DNA of 64,000 nucleotides from Pseudoroseomonas cervicalis. Its GTDB lineage: Bacteria > Pseudomonadota > Alphaproteobacteria > Acetobacterales > Acetobacteraceae. Positions 32,956 to 40,975 of the stretch are shown in pieces. Made by a program: the position numbers and the translations under genes. The notes under the pieces are model-generated. The model was not told where the DNA came from, did not search any database, and saw only the letters and a list, made by a program, of their open reading frames with translations. Within the stretch, counting starts at the first letter, position 1, and each line of letters begins with the position of its first letter. The DNA lies in the NCBI RefSeq assembly GCF_030818485.1, contig NZ_JAUTAJ010000002.1, positions 372,001-436,000 of the forward strand, in the 5' to 3' direction.

Positions 32956-34351
32956 GGACGACCAGATGGCCAAGGTGTTTGATCTCGCTGCGCGCCGCTA
33001 CGCGGAGGCGCCCCCGGCCGCGGCCACCAACCCGATGTCGTTCGGTGAGACCGACGTGGCGAGGCGCTTTGCCGCGGCCAACGAGGGCAAGCTCGTCTAC
33101 GACCATGACGACCGCAGGTGGTTTGTCTGGTCGGGGTCGATCTGGAAGAAGGACAGCGTCGCATCCGCCATGGAGCGGGTGAAGCGGTTCGTCGAGAGCG
33201 AGCGGGAGCGCGCTATCGAGGAGCAGGACGGCAAGGCCATGTCGAAGGTCAAGTTCGTCCGTGCGGTCGAGGAGGTGGCGCGGTCGGATCCCCGTCTCGC
33301 CGTCCATGGGGCCATGTGGGATGCCAATGGCTGGCTACTGGGCACGCCTGACGGTGTGGTCGACCTCCGCACCGGGGACGTGCGCGCCGGCCTTCCCACC
33401 GACTACATCAGCAAGCACGCTGCGGTCGCGCCTGCCCCTCGCGGCACGGTCGCTCCCAACTGGGAGGCCTTCCTCGACGCCGCCACGCAGGGCGACGCGC
33501 AGCTCAAGCAGTTCCTCCAGCGCTGGGCCGGCTACTGCCTGACAGGCGACGTGTCCGAGGAGGTGATGTGCTTCCTCTACGGCGGGGGCGGCAACGGCAA
33601 AGGCGTCTACACCGGCGTGCTGTCCGCCATCATGGGGCACTACGCGGTGGCCATGCCGATCGAGGCTTTCACCGCCGGCACCCGCCAGAACCTGGAATAC
33701 TATCGGGCCCAGATGGCCGGCGCCCGGCTCGTCACGGCCTCCGAGACCGAGAGCGGGCGGCACTGGGCCGAAAGCCAGATCAAGGAGCTCACCGGCAACG
33801 AGGCGCCCATCTCTGCCCGCCAGCCGCATGGCCGCGTCTACACCTACCTGCCGCAGTTCAAGCTCCATATCGTCGGCAACCACGCTCCCAGCCTGAAGGG
33901 CCGCAGCCCGGCCATGGAGCGCCGGCTGCGCATCGTGCCCTTCGATCATCAGCCGCCAGCGCCTGACCCCGACCTCAAGGCCCGCCTGGTGCCCGAGTAC
34001 CCGGCCATTCTGCGCTGGGCGCTGGATGGGTGCCTGGACTGGCAAGAGGGCCGCCTGGGCACGGCTGAGGCCATCCAGAAGGCTGGCGGCGAGTACTTCG
34101 AGCGGCAGGACGTGTTCGGTCGCTGGATGGAGGAGCGGTGCATCTTCGACAGCACCCTCTCGTCCAAGCCCGGCGCCCTGTTCGCCGATTACCGCGGCTG
34201 GTGCCAGAGCGCCGGCGAGACGCCGCTCAGCAGCCCCGAGTTTGCCGAGAAGATCGACCGCACCAAAGGTCTGCGTCGCATCAAGCTCCGCGGCGTGAAC
34301 CTGATCACCGGCATCGCCACCAAGGCTCCGGAGGCCGGCGAAAATGGATAG
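32948..34351 (+). CDS. P4-type primase/helicase (D5-like SF3 ATPase)
   Basis: 467 residues. D5_N-like region about 110-200, then the SF3 Walker A G-G-G-G-N-G-K-G-V near 212, and the core to about 390 with H-I-V-G-N-H-A-P near 312 and M-E-R-R-L-R-I-V-P-F near 327, both hallmarks of phage/plasmid P4-family helicases. It is the replicative helicase of the prophage. A purine-rich inverted repeat immediately follows it. Confidence 0.9.
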   Translation: MPEDDQMAKVFDLAARRYAEAPPAAATNPMSFGETDVARRFAAANEGKLVYDHDDRRWFVWSGSIWKKDSVASAMERVKRFVESERERAIEEQDGKAMSKVKFVRAVEEVARSDPRLAVHGAMWDANGWLLGTPDGVVDLRTGDVRAGLPTDYISKHAAVAPAPRGTVAPNWEAFLDAATQGDAQLKQFLQRWAGYCLTGDVSEEVMCFLYGGGGNGKGVYTGVLSAIMGHYAVAMPIEAFTAGTRQNLEYYRAQMAGARLVTASETESGRHWAESQIKELTGNEAPISARQPHGRVYTYLPQFKLHIVGNHAPSLKGRSPAMERRLRIVPFDHQPPAPDPDLKARLVPEYPAILRWALDGCLDWQEGRLGTAEAIQKAGGEYFERQDVFGRWMEERCIFDSTLSSKPGALFADYRGWCQSAGETPLSSPEFAEKIDRTKGLRRIKLRGVNLITGIATKAPEAGENG

Positions 34352-34501
34352 CAGGCACATCCAGGGGGAGGGAGGGGGAAGGAGGGGGAGGCCTTCCCGC
34401 AAACTCTTTCCCACCCGCGCGCACGCACGTGAGGGGGAGTTGGGAAATGCCCCTCCCCCTCCCTCCCCCAACCTCCCCCTCCTCTCCTCAAGGATCCCCG
34501 C
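34352..34501. repeat. G-rich/C-rich inverted repeat after the helicase gene
   Basis: GGGGGAGGGAGGGGGA at 34364-34379 has a perfect inverted copy at 34454-34469; the purine run extends to 34393 and the pyrimidine run to about 34488. The plus strand has more than four G-runs, so it can form a quadruplex or a 16-bp stem with a 74-base loop. Beside the helicase gene it is a candidate origin or attenuator. No gene is seen here. Confidence 0.75.
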
Positions 34502-34861
34502 ATGAGCGACTTCCAGCAGCGCGAAGGCTCTGGCCAGCTCTTCCGCAATGAGCGCGCCGAGAACGAGCGCCACCCCTCCCACAAGGGCACGTTCCTGCTT
34601 GATGGCGTAACCTACGAGATCGCCGCCTGGGTCAAGGAAGGCCGCAAGGGGAAGTTCTTTTCCCTGAAGGTGCAGCCGCAGGACCGGGACCGGCGCCAGG
34701 GCGCCACGCAGGAGCCCGCACAGGCCGTTTCCGCGTCCTCTGGCTACCAGCCCCGCACCCGCACTCCCGGGGAGCATCCGGAGCCGCCCCAGAGCCGCGG
34801 CGGGGGCCGTGTTGCGGCGGGCCTGGAGGATGACATCCCGTTCGGCCCGGAGGCGCGGTGA
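34502..34861 (+). CDS. Putative single-stranded DNA-binding protein
   Basis: 119 residues. The first 60 (G-S-G-Q-L-F-R-N-E-R-A and Y-E-I-A-A-W-V-K-E) look like a reduced beta-rich domain, followed by a Pro/Gly/Gln linker and an acidic tip D-D-I-P-F near the end, the same tip by which bacterial SSB recruits partners, here with six extra residues. SSB function is inferred from tail and neighbours. AAGGA precedes the start. Confidence 0.55.
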   Translation: MSDFQQREGSGQLFRNERAENERHPSHKGTFLLDGVTYEIAAWVKEGRKGKFFSLKVQPQDRDRRQGATQEPAQAVSASSGYQPRTRTPGEHPEPPQSRGGGRVAAGLEDDIPFGPEAR

Positions 34862-35184
34862 TGGAGCGGCTTCCCTCCAGCCGGGCCGAGGCGAAGGCGC
34901 TTGGCTCGGTCCGGTATTTCACAGGGGTGCCCTGCTGCCGCGGCCATGTCGCGGCGCGCTACGTCAACGGCCACAACTGCGTTGTCTGTACCTCCGAGCG
35001 CAACGCCCAGGCCTGGCAGGACAAAGAACTGCAACAGGCCAAGCGAGAGGCCAAGCGCATCCGCCTCGGATTGCCGCCCCGCCCCACCCCCGCCCAGCGC
35101 GCCGCTCGGACGCGCGAGCGCAACCGCATCAACAACCAAGCCTGGCGAGCCCGGAAGCGGGCGGAGAGGGAGGTTTCCCCATGA
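34861..35184 (+). CDS. Hypothetical phage Zn-binding protein
   Basis: 107 residues. C-C-R-G-H near 22 and C-V-V-C near 38 form a small zinc knuckle seen in many phage early proteins; the rest is a basic helix rich in Arg (R-A-A-R-T-R-E-R-N-R). Starts in a TGATG overlap. Confidence 0.6.
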   Translation: MERLPSSRAEAKALGSVRYFTGVPCCRGHVAARYVNGHNCVVCTSERNAQAWQDKELQQAKREAKRIRLGLPPRPTPAQRAARTRERNRINNQAWRARKRAEREVSP

Positions 35185-35420
35185 GTGAGATTGTCGTCGG
35201 GAGCCGCGTGCGGGTGGTCGATCCCTCATGCTTCATTCGCGCCGTCGAGACCAAGGTCAAGGACCGCGTCGGAACGGTGCAGAAGGTGTTCACCCCCGCC
35301 GGCTCCACGGATGTCTGGGTGCGCGTTCTGTTCGATGCGCGGCGCAAGGGCAGCCCGACCTACTCGGAGGCTTTCCACATTCGGCACCTCATGCTGGCGG
35401 AGAGGGAGGCGGGCATATGA
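35181..35420 (+). CDS. Hypothetical phage protein, SH3-like
   Basis: 79 residues: V-G-S-R-V-R-V-V near 6, G-T-V-Q-K-V-F near 31 and W-V-R-V-L-F-D near 46 suggest a small beta barrel (KOW/SH3-like). Overlaps both neighbours. Confidence 0.5.
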   Translation: MSEIVVGSRVRVVDPSCFIRAVETKVKDRVGTVQKVFTPAGSTDVWVRVLFDARRKGSPTYSEAFHIRHLMLAEREAGI

Positions 35421-35623
35421 CCCCGCTCTCCGGCGCCGACCGCACCATCCTCGACAGGTTCAGGTTCGGGGAGCTGTGCCGCCTCCAGGAGACCGAGGTC
35501 GCCAAGGCTTACTCCAAGCTCAAGGAGCGCGGCCTCATCGCCACAGAGCGATGGACCGACGAAGGCCCGATCTACAAGACCACCGCCGCAGGGATCGAAG
35601 CCCTGCGCGCCGCCGGCCGCTAA
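35417..35623 (+). CDS. Small winged-helix protein
   Basis: 68 residues: Y-S-K-L-K-E-R-G-L-I near 31, then Y-K-T-T-A-A-G-I-E-A-L near 52 is a winged-helix pattern. Possibly DNA-binding. ATGA overlap upstream. Confidence 0.5.
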   Translation: MTPLSGADRTILDRFRFGELCRLQETEVAKAYSKLKERGLIATERWTDEGPIYKTTAAGIEALRAAGR

Positions 35624-35655
35624 CGCCCCTCCACGGGCTCACGGAGACGACGACC

Positions 35656-36132
35656 ATGACCAAGGTGCAGAGGAAGACCGCCCCCTCCCCTCGCCGCCCC
35701 AGGGCCGACCACGGGGCAACCGGGCCGGCCATGCGGTGCCGCCCCTCCTCCCTCGTCGAGACAGCCGAGGCCGGCGTCAAGGTCCGGTGGATGCAGGACG
35801 ATGGGCCGATCGCCCATTACCGGCAGTTCGCGCTCCTCACCGATCGGCAATGCGACGCCCTGCAGCGGCTGGCTGAGCTGTACGAGGAGAGCGGGAGGCG
35901 GCCCGGCATGTGCGCCGGCTATGGCTCGCGGGTCGTGGCGTTTGCCGAGATGACCGACGAGCAGGCCTCTGCGTGGCGCGCCTACAGCCGGCTCCTCGAC
36001 CGGGCACAACCGGACTGCCGGCACACCCTGGCGGTGGTCGCTGCGGGCGAGTACCCCAAGACCTCGGGACATCTCGACCTGCTTCGGCGCGGCTCGACAG
36101 CATTAGCTGACCATCTGCGCTTTTACTATTGA
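35656..36132 (+). CDS. Hypothetical protein in the Q antiterminator position
   Basis: 158 residues. A basic, disordered N-terminus (about 1-35, K-T-A-P-S-P-R-R-P-R) precedes a helical domain with L-T-D-R-Q-C-D-A-L-Q-R-L near 61 and E-M-T-D-E-Q-A-S-A-W near 98. I do not recognise a Q family, but it is the last early gene, its stop overlaps a consensus TTGACA, and a terminator follows, as for lambdoid Q genes. Confidence 0.55.
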   Translation: MTKVQRKTAPSPRRPRADHGATGPAMRCRPSSLVETAEAGVKVRWMQDDGPIAHYRQFALLTDRQCDALQRLAELYEESGRRPGMCAGYGSRVVAFAEMTDEQASAWRAYSRLLDRAQPDCRHTLAVVAAGEYPKTSGHLDLLRRGSTALADHLRFYY

Positions 36133-36157
36133 CAGCCGAGTCGCGAAAGCATAGATC
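36129..36157 (+). promoter_or_regulatory. Candidate late promoter
   Basis: TTGACA (36129-36134, perfect), 17 bases, TAGATC (36152-36157). It lies about 20 bp before a terminator and ahead of all late genes, the pR'-tR' arrangement of lambdoid phages. Confidence 0.5.
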
Positions 36158-36177
36158 AATCGACGGAGCCATACTTG

Positions 36178-36212
36178 CGCCCGGAGCCCAACGGCCTCGG
36201 GCGTTTTGCTTT
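36178..36212 (+). terminator. Terminator between early and late genes
   Basis: CGCCCG (36178-36183) pairs with CGGGCG, with partial inner pairing, then TTTTGCTTTT. It would stop transcripts from the promoter just upstream unless antiterminated. Confidence 0.6.
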
Positions 36213-36224
36213 TCAGAGGGTTGG

Positions 36225-36566
36225 ATGCCGGTCAAGCCGCCAGTCCACCGCCCTCCCCACCACAACCCGACCGAGACTAGGCGCGAGCAACTCAGCGCGC
36301 TGGACCGCCGCCGCGGCTCCTCTGCCTCCCGGGGCTACGATGGGGCTTGGCAGCGGCTGAGGCTGCAGGTGCTAAGCGACGAACCTCTGTGCCGCTTCTG
36401 CCATCAGGCCGGCCGCATCGTGGCCGCGACCGAGGTCGACCACATCCAGCCCATCGCCCTCCGGCCGGACCTGAGGCTGGCGCGGGCGAACCTGCGGAGC
36501 CTCTGCAAGCCGTGCCACTCACGGCTCACGGCAAGCGGGGTGCAGACCCAAGGCTTCAGCGAGTAG
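36225..36566 (+). CDS. HNH endonuclease
   Basis: 113 residues. C-R-F-C near 56 and C-K-P-C near 98 are the zinc pairs; E-V-D-H-I-Q-P near 71 and N-L-R-S-L-C form the HNH core. HNH proteins next to terminase genes, like HK97 gp74, assist cos cleavage and packaging. That role is likely here. Confidence 0.87.
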   Translation: MPVKPPVHRPPHHNPTETRREQLSALDRRRGSSASRGYDGAWQRLRLQVLSDEPLCRFCHQAGRIVAATEVDHIQPIALRPDLRLARANLRSLCKPCHSRLTASGVQTQGFSE

Positions 36567-36673
36567 AAAAACCGTTTGGCATAAGTCGGTCATCTGAGGC
36601 GTTTTTTTCGTAGCCGCACTCTGTCGATCGGGCTTCTCCACGAGTAGAAATTCCTTGGCCAAAAAGTCGGTCA
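36560..36673. repeat. Imperfect 33-bp direct repeat before terminase
   Basis: Copies 36560-36592 and 36641-36673 share CGAGTAGAAA at their starts and AAGTCGGTCA at their ends, 81 bp apart, with a diverged middle. They lie where a cos or terminase-binding site is expected. Confidence 0.6.
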
Positions 36674-36872
36674 CCAGGTCGAAAAAATGCGGCGAGTCAT
36701 GCGCCCGATGCATGCCTACGTATGCACCAAGCGCATGCGCAATAATGTTGCTTACAAAGCCAAGAAAACGAAACATTCTTGCGGGGCGGGGGGGGGGTCA
36801 AATGTTGGGCGATTTTTGCCCGGGACCGCGCCCCCAAGTGATTTTCTGCAAAGCCAAAATGAGGGACCAAAC
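36567..36872. other. Non-coding region upstream of terminase (possible cos region)
   Basis: About 306 bp without a convincing gene and clearly less GC-rich than its surroundings. It holds the direct repeat described separately, a T7 run, the 10-bp palindrome GCGCATGCGC (36731-36740), several ATGCAT-like words and a run of ten G (36788-36797). Packaging phages of this type keep cos here, but no cleavage site can be named from sequence alone. Confidence 0.5.
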
Positions 36873-37340
36873 ATGGCCCGGCCCCGCAAGCCGACCCATC
36901 TGAAGGTGGTCGCCGGCACGGAGCGGCCTTCTCGCGTCAATAAGGCCGAGCCCAAGCCCCGCCGGAAGCCGCCTGCGCCTCCTTCGCATCTGAGCGATAA
37001 AGCGCGTGAAGCGTGGGCTGCTGTCTCGGTGCTGCTCGACCGCATGGGCGTGCTGACCGAGGCCGATGGGATGGCCGTCGAGGGGCTTTGCGAAGCCTAT
37101 GCCGACCTCTATGCGGCTCGCGAGGCCCTCTCTGCGCGGGGCGGCCTGACCTACGAGACTGTGAGCCAGACCGGCGCGGTGATGCACCGCCCTTATCCGG
37201 AGGTTTCGATGATCGCTGACGCGGATCGTCGCTTCCGTATGTGGCTGGCATCGGTGGGCCTGACGCCGGCCGATCGTTCCAAGGTGGCGGGCGAGCCTGT
37301 CGCAGAAGAGAGCCCGTGGGATCAGCTGGGCGTGGTGTGA
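36873..37340 (+). CDS. terS: Terminase small subunit, P27 family
   Basis: 155 residues starting M-A-R-P-R-K-P-T-H-L-K, the usual opening; GAGGG lies seven bases upstream. L-S-D-K-A-R-E-A-W near 38 and the helical core with A-D-R-R-F-R-M-W-L near 118 are typical of P27-like TerS, which recognises phage DNA for packaging. The end W-D-Q-L-G-V-V and four-base overlap with terL are standard. Confidence 0.88.
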   Translation: MARPRKPTHLKVVAGTERPSRVNKAEPKPRRKPPAPPSHLSDKAREAWAAVSVLLDRMGVLTEADGMAVEGLCEAYADLYAAREALSARGGLTYETVSQTGAVMHRPYPEVSMIADADRRFRMWLASVGLTPADRSKVAGEPVAEESPWDQLGVV

Positions 37341-39025
37341 CGCCTCCGGGCGTTGCCGAGGCTATCGCCTACGCTGAGGATGTGGTTGCCGGCCGGGTGG
37401 TGGCTGCTGAGCTGGTCGGGCTCGCGGCGAAGCGCTTCCTGGGCGATCTCGAGGCGTCTGATGCCGGCGGCCCGTGGGAGTTTAGGGCGGACCTGGCCGA
37501 GCGGGCGATGGTCTTCGCCGGGCTGCTGCCGAACATCAAGGGCCCGGAGGCCGGCCAGCCGCTGCGCCTCATGGCATGGCAGCGGTTCATCTTCGCTAAC
37601 CTCTTCGGCTTCGTGGAGCGTGGAGGGACGACGCGGCGCTTTCGACAGGGCACCGTTTACGTGCCTCGCGGTAATGGCAAGACCAGCCTCGCGGCGCCGA
37701 TCGCGCTGTACCTGACGTTCCTGGATGGCGAGGGTGGTGCCGAGGGCTATGCGGCGGCGGTCTCTCGGGACCAGGCGCGGATCCTATGGGACACTGCGCG
37801 CGAGATGGTGCGCCGCAGCCCCGATTTCCGGGCTCGGTGCGGCATTCAGGTTGCGGCACATTCGATCTACCAGCCGAAGACGGCTTCCAAGTTCGTCGCC
37901 GTATCGTCCGACGCCAAGGCTCTGGACGGCCTAAATGTGCAGGCGGCGGTCTGCGATGAGATCGGCTCGCACCGGACGAGCCACGTCTACGACGTGCTGC
38001 TGACGGCGATGGGCAAGCGCAAACATCCCATGCTGATCAACATCAGCACGGCGACGGGCAACAACTCGGGCATCGGCAAGCAGCTGTGGGATTACGCGGT
38101 ACGGGTGCTGCGAGGGCAGCAGGAAGACGACCGCCTCTTTGCTCTGATCTACACCATCGACGAAGGGGATGACCCCTGGGACGAGGCGGTATGGATCAAG
38201 GCCAACCCGTCCTGGGGTCAGGCGGTCCAGCCGGACGCAATCCGCGCCATCATGCGGCAGGCCAGGAACAACCCGGCGCAGGAAGCCGCGGCGAAGACGC
38301 GCCACCTCAACGTCTGGGTCGGCGCTGACGACGCCCTCTTCAGCACCCGGGCTTGGCGCTCCTGTTCTGACGAGGCGCTGACGCTGGACATGATGGAGGG
38401 GCAGCCCTGTCACATCGGGGTTGACCTCGCCAGCAAGACCGACTTGGCCGCTGTGTCTTTCGCCTTTCCTGGGACCGATCGCGAGGGGCGCCCAAGCTAC
38501 ACCGTCTTCTCTCGCTGTTACCTCAATGAGGCGGCGGTTCTGGAAGCCCGCAACGCGTCTTATCCGGGCTGGGCGGCGGAAGGCCACATCGTGGTTACGC
38601 CTGGCAATGAGACCGACATGGGCGCCATCGAGGCCGACATCCGACAGATGGCGGCCCGCTTCGACGTGCGTTCCGTGGCCTTTGACCCCTGGGGCGCGAC
38701 GCAGATGCGTCAGGCGCTGGCCGCGGATGGCCTGCCTGTCATCGACTTCCATATGCGCACCTCGAACCTGAGCGAGCCGACCAAGGAGCTGGAAGCTGCG
38801 ATGGCTTCGGGCCGCCTTCGGCACGACGGGAACCCGGTGCTGGAGTGGTGCATCGGCAACGTGGTCGGCCACTACGATGCGCGGGCCAACGTGTTTCCGC
38901 GCAAATCGCGCCCGGAACAAAAGATTGACGCGGCCATGGCGCTGATCATGGCGATCGGCAGGGCGATGCAGGACGAGGGGGGCGCAGACTTGAGTGGCTT
39001 CCTCTCGAACCCGGCCTTCGCATGA
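37337..39025 (+). CDS. terL: Terminase large subunit
   Basis: 562 residues from GTG 37337 (overlapping the terS stop). ATPase: Walker A P-R-G-N-G-K-T-S near 109 and Walker B A-V-C-D-E-I near 205. Nuclease: G-V-D-L-A-S-K-T-D near 361 and A-F-D-P-W-G near 448 give the metal-binding acids. It drives DNA into the prohead and cuts concatemers. Full length with all motifs. Confidence 0.94.
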   Translation: MTPPGVAEAIAYAEDVVAGRVVAAELVGLAAKRFLGDLEASDAGGPWEFRADLAERAMVFAGLLPNIKGPEAGQPLRLMAWQRFIFANLFGFVERGGTTRRFRQGTVYVPRGNGKTSLAAPIALYLTFLDGEGGAEGYAAAVSRDQARILWDTAREMVRRSPDFRARCGIQVAAHSIYQPKTASKFVAVSSDAKALDGLNVQAAVCDEIGSHRTSHVYDVLLTAMGKRKHPMLINISTATGNNSGIGKQLWDYAVRVLRGQQEDDRLFALIYTIDEGDDPWDEAVWIKANPSWGQAVQPDAIRAIMRQARNNPAQEAAAKTRHLNVWVGADDALFSTRAWRSCSDEALTLDMMEGQPCHIGVDLASKTDLAAVSFAFPGTDREGRPSYTVFSRCYLNEAAVLEARNASYPGWAAEGHIVVTPGNETDMGAIEADIRQMAARFDVRSVAFDPWGATQMRQALAADGLPVIDFHMRTSNLSEPTKELEAAMASGRLRHDGNPVLEWCIGNVVGHYDARANVFPRKSRPEQKIDAAMALIMAIGRAMQDEGGADLSGFLSNPAFA

Positions 39026-40254
39026 AAGGCTGGCTCACCAAGGCCATCCTGTCTCTGGGCAGGTCGTTCGGCCTCTCCGATCCTCGCTTGTCGCTCTACC
39101 TGGGCGGCGCGGACAGCTACAGCGGGCGGACAGTGACGGTCGACTCTGCCCTGCAGATCGCGACTGTGTGGGCCTGCGTGCGTCTGCTGTCGGAAACCAT
39201 CGCGACCCTACCGCTGGGCGTCTATGAGCGGGACAGCAATGGGCGCAGGACGCCGGCGCGAGACCATTCGCTCTACGCCCTGCTGCATGACCAGCCCAAC
39301 GCGGACATGACCGCGGCGGAGTTCTGGCAGGCGATGATGGCTTGCGTGCTGCTGTGGGGCAACGCTTACGCCCGGAAGGAGATGATGGGCGACCGGCTGG
39401 TCGCCCTGAGTATCCTCCGGCCTGAGCAGATGGTGGTGCGCCGGGCGAAGAACGGCGAGTTGACCTACGTCTACTCGGATGCGCGCGACGGCACGCGCGA
39501 GATGGGCGAGGCCGAGGTCTTCCACATCAAAGGCTTCAGTCTGGACGGCCTGGTTGGCCTCTCTCCGATCGCTCAGGCACGGCACACCCTTGGCCTGGCG
39601 ATGGCGGCGGATGAAGCGGCCGGCAAGCTCTACTCCAACGGCCTGCGCAGCAGCGCGGTCATGGAGGCCCCGCACACTCTGACGCCGGCGCAGCGGAAGG
39701 ACGCCGATGCGTGGCTCGAGCGGTTCCGCGAGGCGCAGAACGCCGGGAAGATCCCGCTCGTCGAGGCTGGGTTCGTCTACAAGTCCATCAGCCTGAGCCC
39801 TGCTGATGCACAGATGATGCAGGTCATGGCCGTCTCGGTCGAGCAGATCTGCAGCTGGTATGGCGTGCCGCCCTTCATGGTCGGCCACACCGAGAAGACG
39901 ACGAGCTGGGGCACGGGGCTCGAACAGCAGAACATCCGCTTCCTGACCTACTCGCTGCGTCCCTACCTGACGAAGATCGAGCAGGCTGTGAAGCGGTCGC
40001 TCATCTCGCCCCAGGATCGCTCTCGCTACTACGCCGAGTTCAACCTCGAGGGCCTGCTGCGCGCCGACAGCGCCGGCCGCGCCGCCCTCTACGCCACCTT
40101 CGCGCAGAACGGCGTGATGACGCGCAACGAGATGCGCGAGCGCGAGAACCTGGAGCCTTTGGCCGGCGGCGACGTGCTGACCGTCCAGTCCAACCTGCTG
40201 CCCCTGGAGATGCTGGGCCACAACGGCGGACCGCCGCTTGGGAGTGACGAATGA
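39022..40254 (+). CDS. Portal protein, HK97 family
   Basis: 410 residues. S-A-L-Q-I-A-T-V-W-A-C-V-R near 48, L-L-W-G-N-A-Y near 110 and W-Y-G-V-P-P-F-M-V near 282 are conserved in HK97-type portals, which form the dodecameric DNA channel at one capsid vertex. Overlaps terL and the protease by four bases each. Confidence 0.93.
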   Translation: MKGWLTKAILSLGRSFGLSDPRLSLYLGGADSYSGRTVTVDSALQIATVWACVRLLSETIATLPLGVYERDSNGRRTPARDHSLYALLHDQPNADMTAAEFWQAMMACVLLWGNAYARKEMMGDRLVALSILRPEQMVVRRAKNGELTYVYSDARDGTREMGEAEVFHIKGFSLDGLVGLSPIAQARHTLGLAMAADEAAGKLYSNGLRSSAVMEAPHTLTPAQRKDADAWLERFREAQNAGKIPLVEAGFVYKSISLSPADAQMMQVMAVSVEQICSWYGVPPFMVGHTEKTTSWGTGLEQQNIRFLTYSLRPYLTKIEQAVKRSLISPQDRSRYYAEFNLEGLLRADSAGRAALYATFAQNGVMTRNEMRERENLEPLAGGDVLTVQSNLLPLEMLGHNGGPPLGSDE

Positions 40255-40964
40255 TCGACCGTTTCTTCGCGCCCCTGGAGGTGAAGCTGGCCGGGGACAG
40301 CCTGGCCGGGGAGCTTGAGGGCTACGGCAGCGTGTTCGGGAACACGGACAGCCATGGCGACATGGTGGTTCCTGGCGCCTTCACGGCCTCCCTGGCGCGG
40401 CACAAGGCGGCTGGCACCATGCCCGCGATGTTCGTGCAGCACGGCCCCGCGATGGGCGGCGATCCGCTGCCGGCGGGCGTGTGGACCGAGGCGACCGAAG
40501 ACGGCAGGGGCCTGCGACTCAAAGGCCGGCTGTCCGCCCTCGACACCGACTATGGCCGCCGCGTGCGTGCGCTGGTGGGTGATGGGGCGCTCAAGGGCCT
40601 GTCCATCGGCTATCGCGTCTCTGCGAATGGCGCGGCCTATGGCCGCAAGCCGGGCGAGCCGCGCCGCACCCTCAAGGCGGTGGATCTCGTCGAGATTTCG
40701 CTCGTCACAGCGCCCAGCAACCAGCTCGCCGCGGTGGACAGCATCAAGTCGGCGCTGGATTCCGGCGCCCTTCCGACCCTTCGCGAGTTCGAGGAGTTCC
40801 TGCGGGAGCGGGGATTCTCTCGGTCGCAGGCCACGCAGATCGCCGAGCGTGGCTTCAAGAGCCTAATCGCCCGGGAGGGCGCAGAGGGTGAGGCGAGCAT
40901 CCAACCTGATGAGGCCAAGGCGCTCGCGGATCTCCGCGAGACGCTGCGTGCCTTCACCCTCTGA
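40251..40964 (+). CDS. HK97-family prohead protease (S78)
   Basis: 237 residues. L-E-G-Y-G-S-V-F-G near 22, catalytic His in F-V-Q-H-G near 64 and Ser in L-K-G-L-S-I-G-Y near 117, then L-V-E-I-S-L-V-T-A-P near 146 define the family. It cuts the N-terminal scaffold from the capsid protein encoded next. Confidence 0.92.
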   Translation: MIDRFFAPLEVKLAGDSLAGELEGYGSVFGNTDSHGDMVVPGAFTASLARHKAAGTMPAMFVQHGPAMGGDPLPAGVWTEATEDGRGLRLKGRLSALDTDYGRRVRALVGDGALKGLSIGYRVSANGAAYGRKPGEPRRTLKAVDLVEISLVTAPSNQLAAVDSIKSALDSGALPTLREFEEFLRERGFSRSQATQIAERGFKSLIAREGAEGEASIQPDEAKALADLRETLRAFTL

Positions 40965-40975
40965 GGACACCCCAC

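Noticed and set aside
34352-34490. CRISPR-like or variable repeat array
   Set aside because: The repeats are simple purine and pyrimidine runs with no spacer pattern; no CRISPR array exists in the window.
36687-36872. In-frame N-terminal extension of the terminase small subunit
   Set aside because: The extension is Cys/Lys-rich and unlike TerS; M-A-R-P-R-K-P-T-H at 36873 is the usual start and has a ribosome-binding site.
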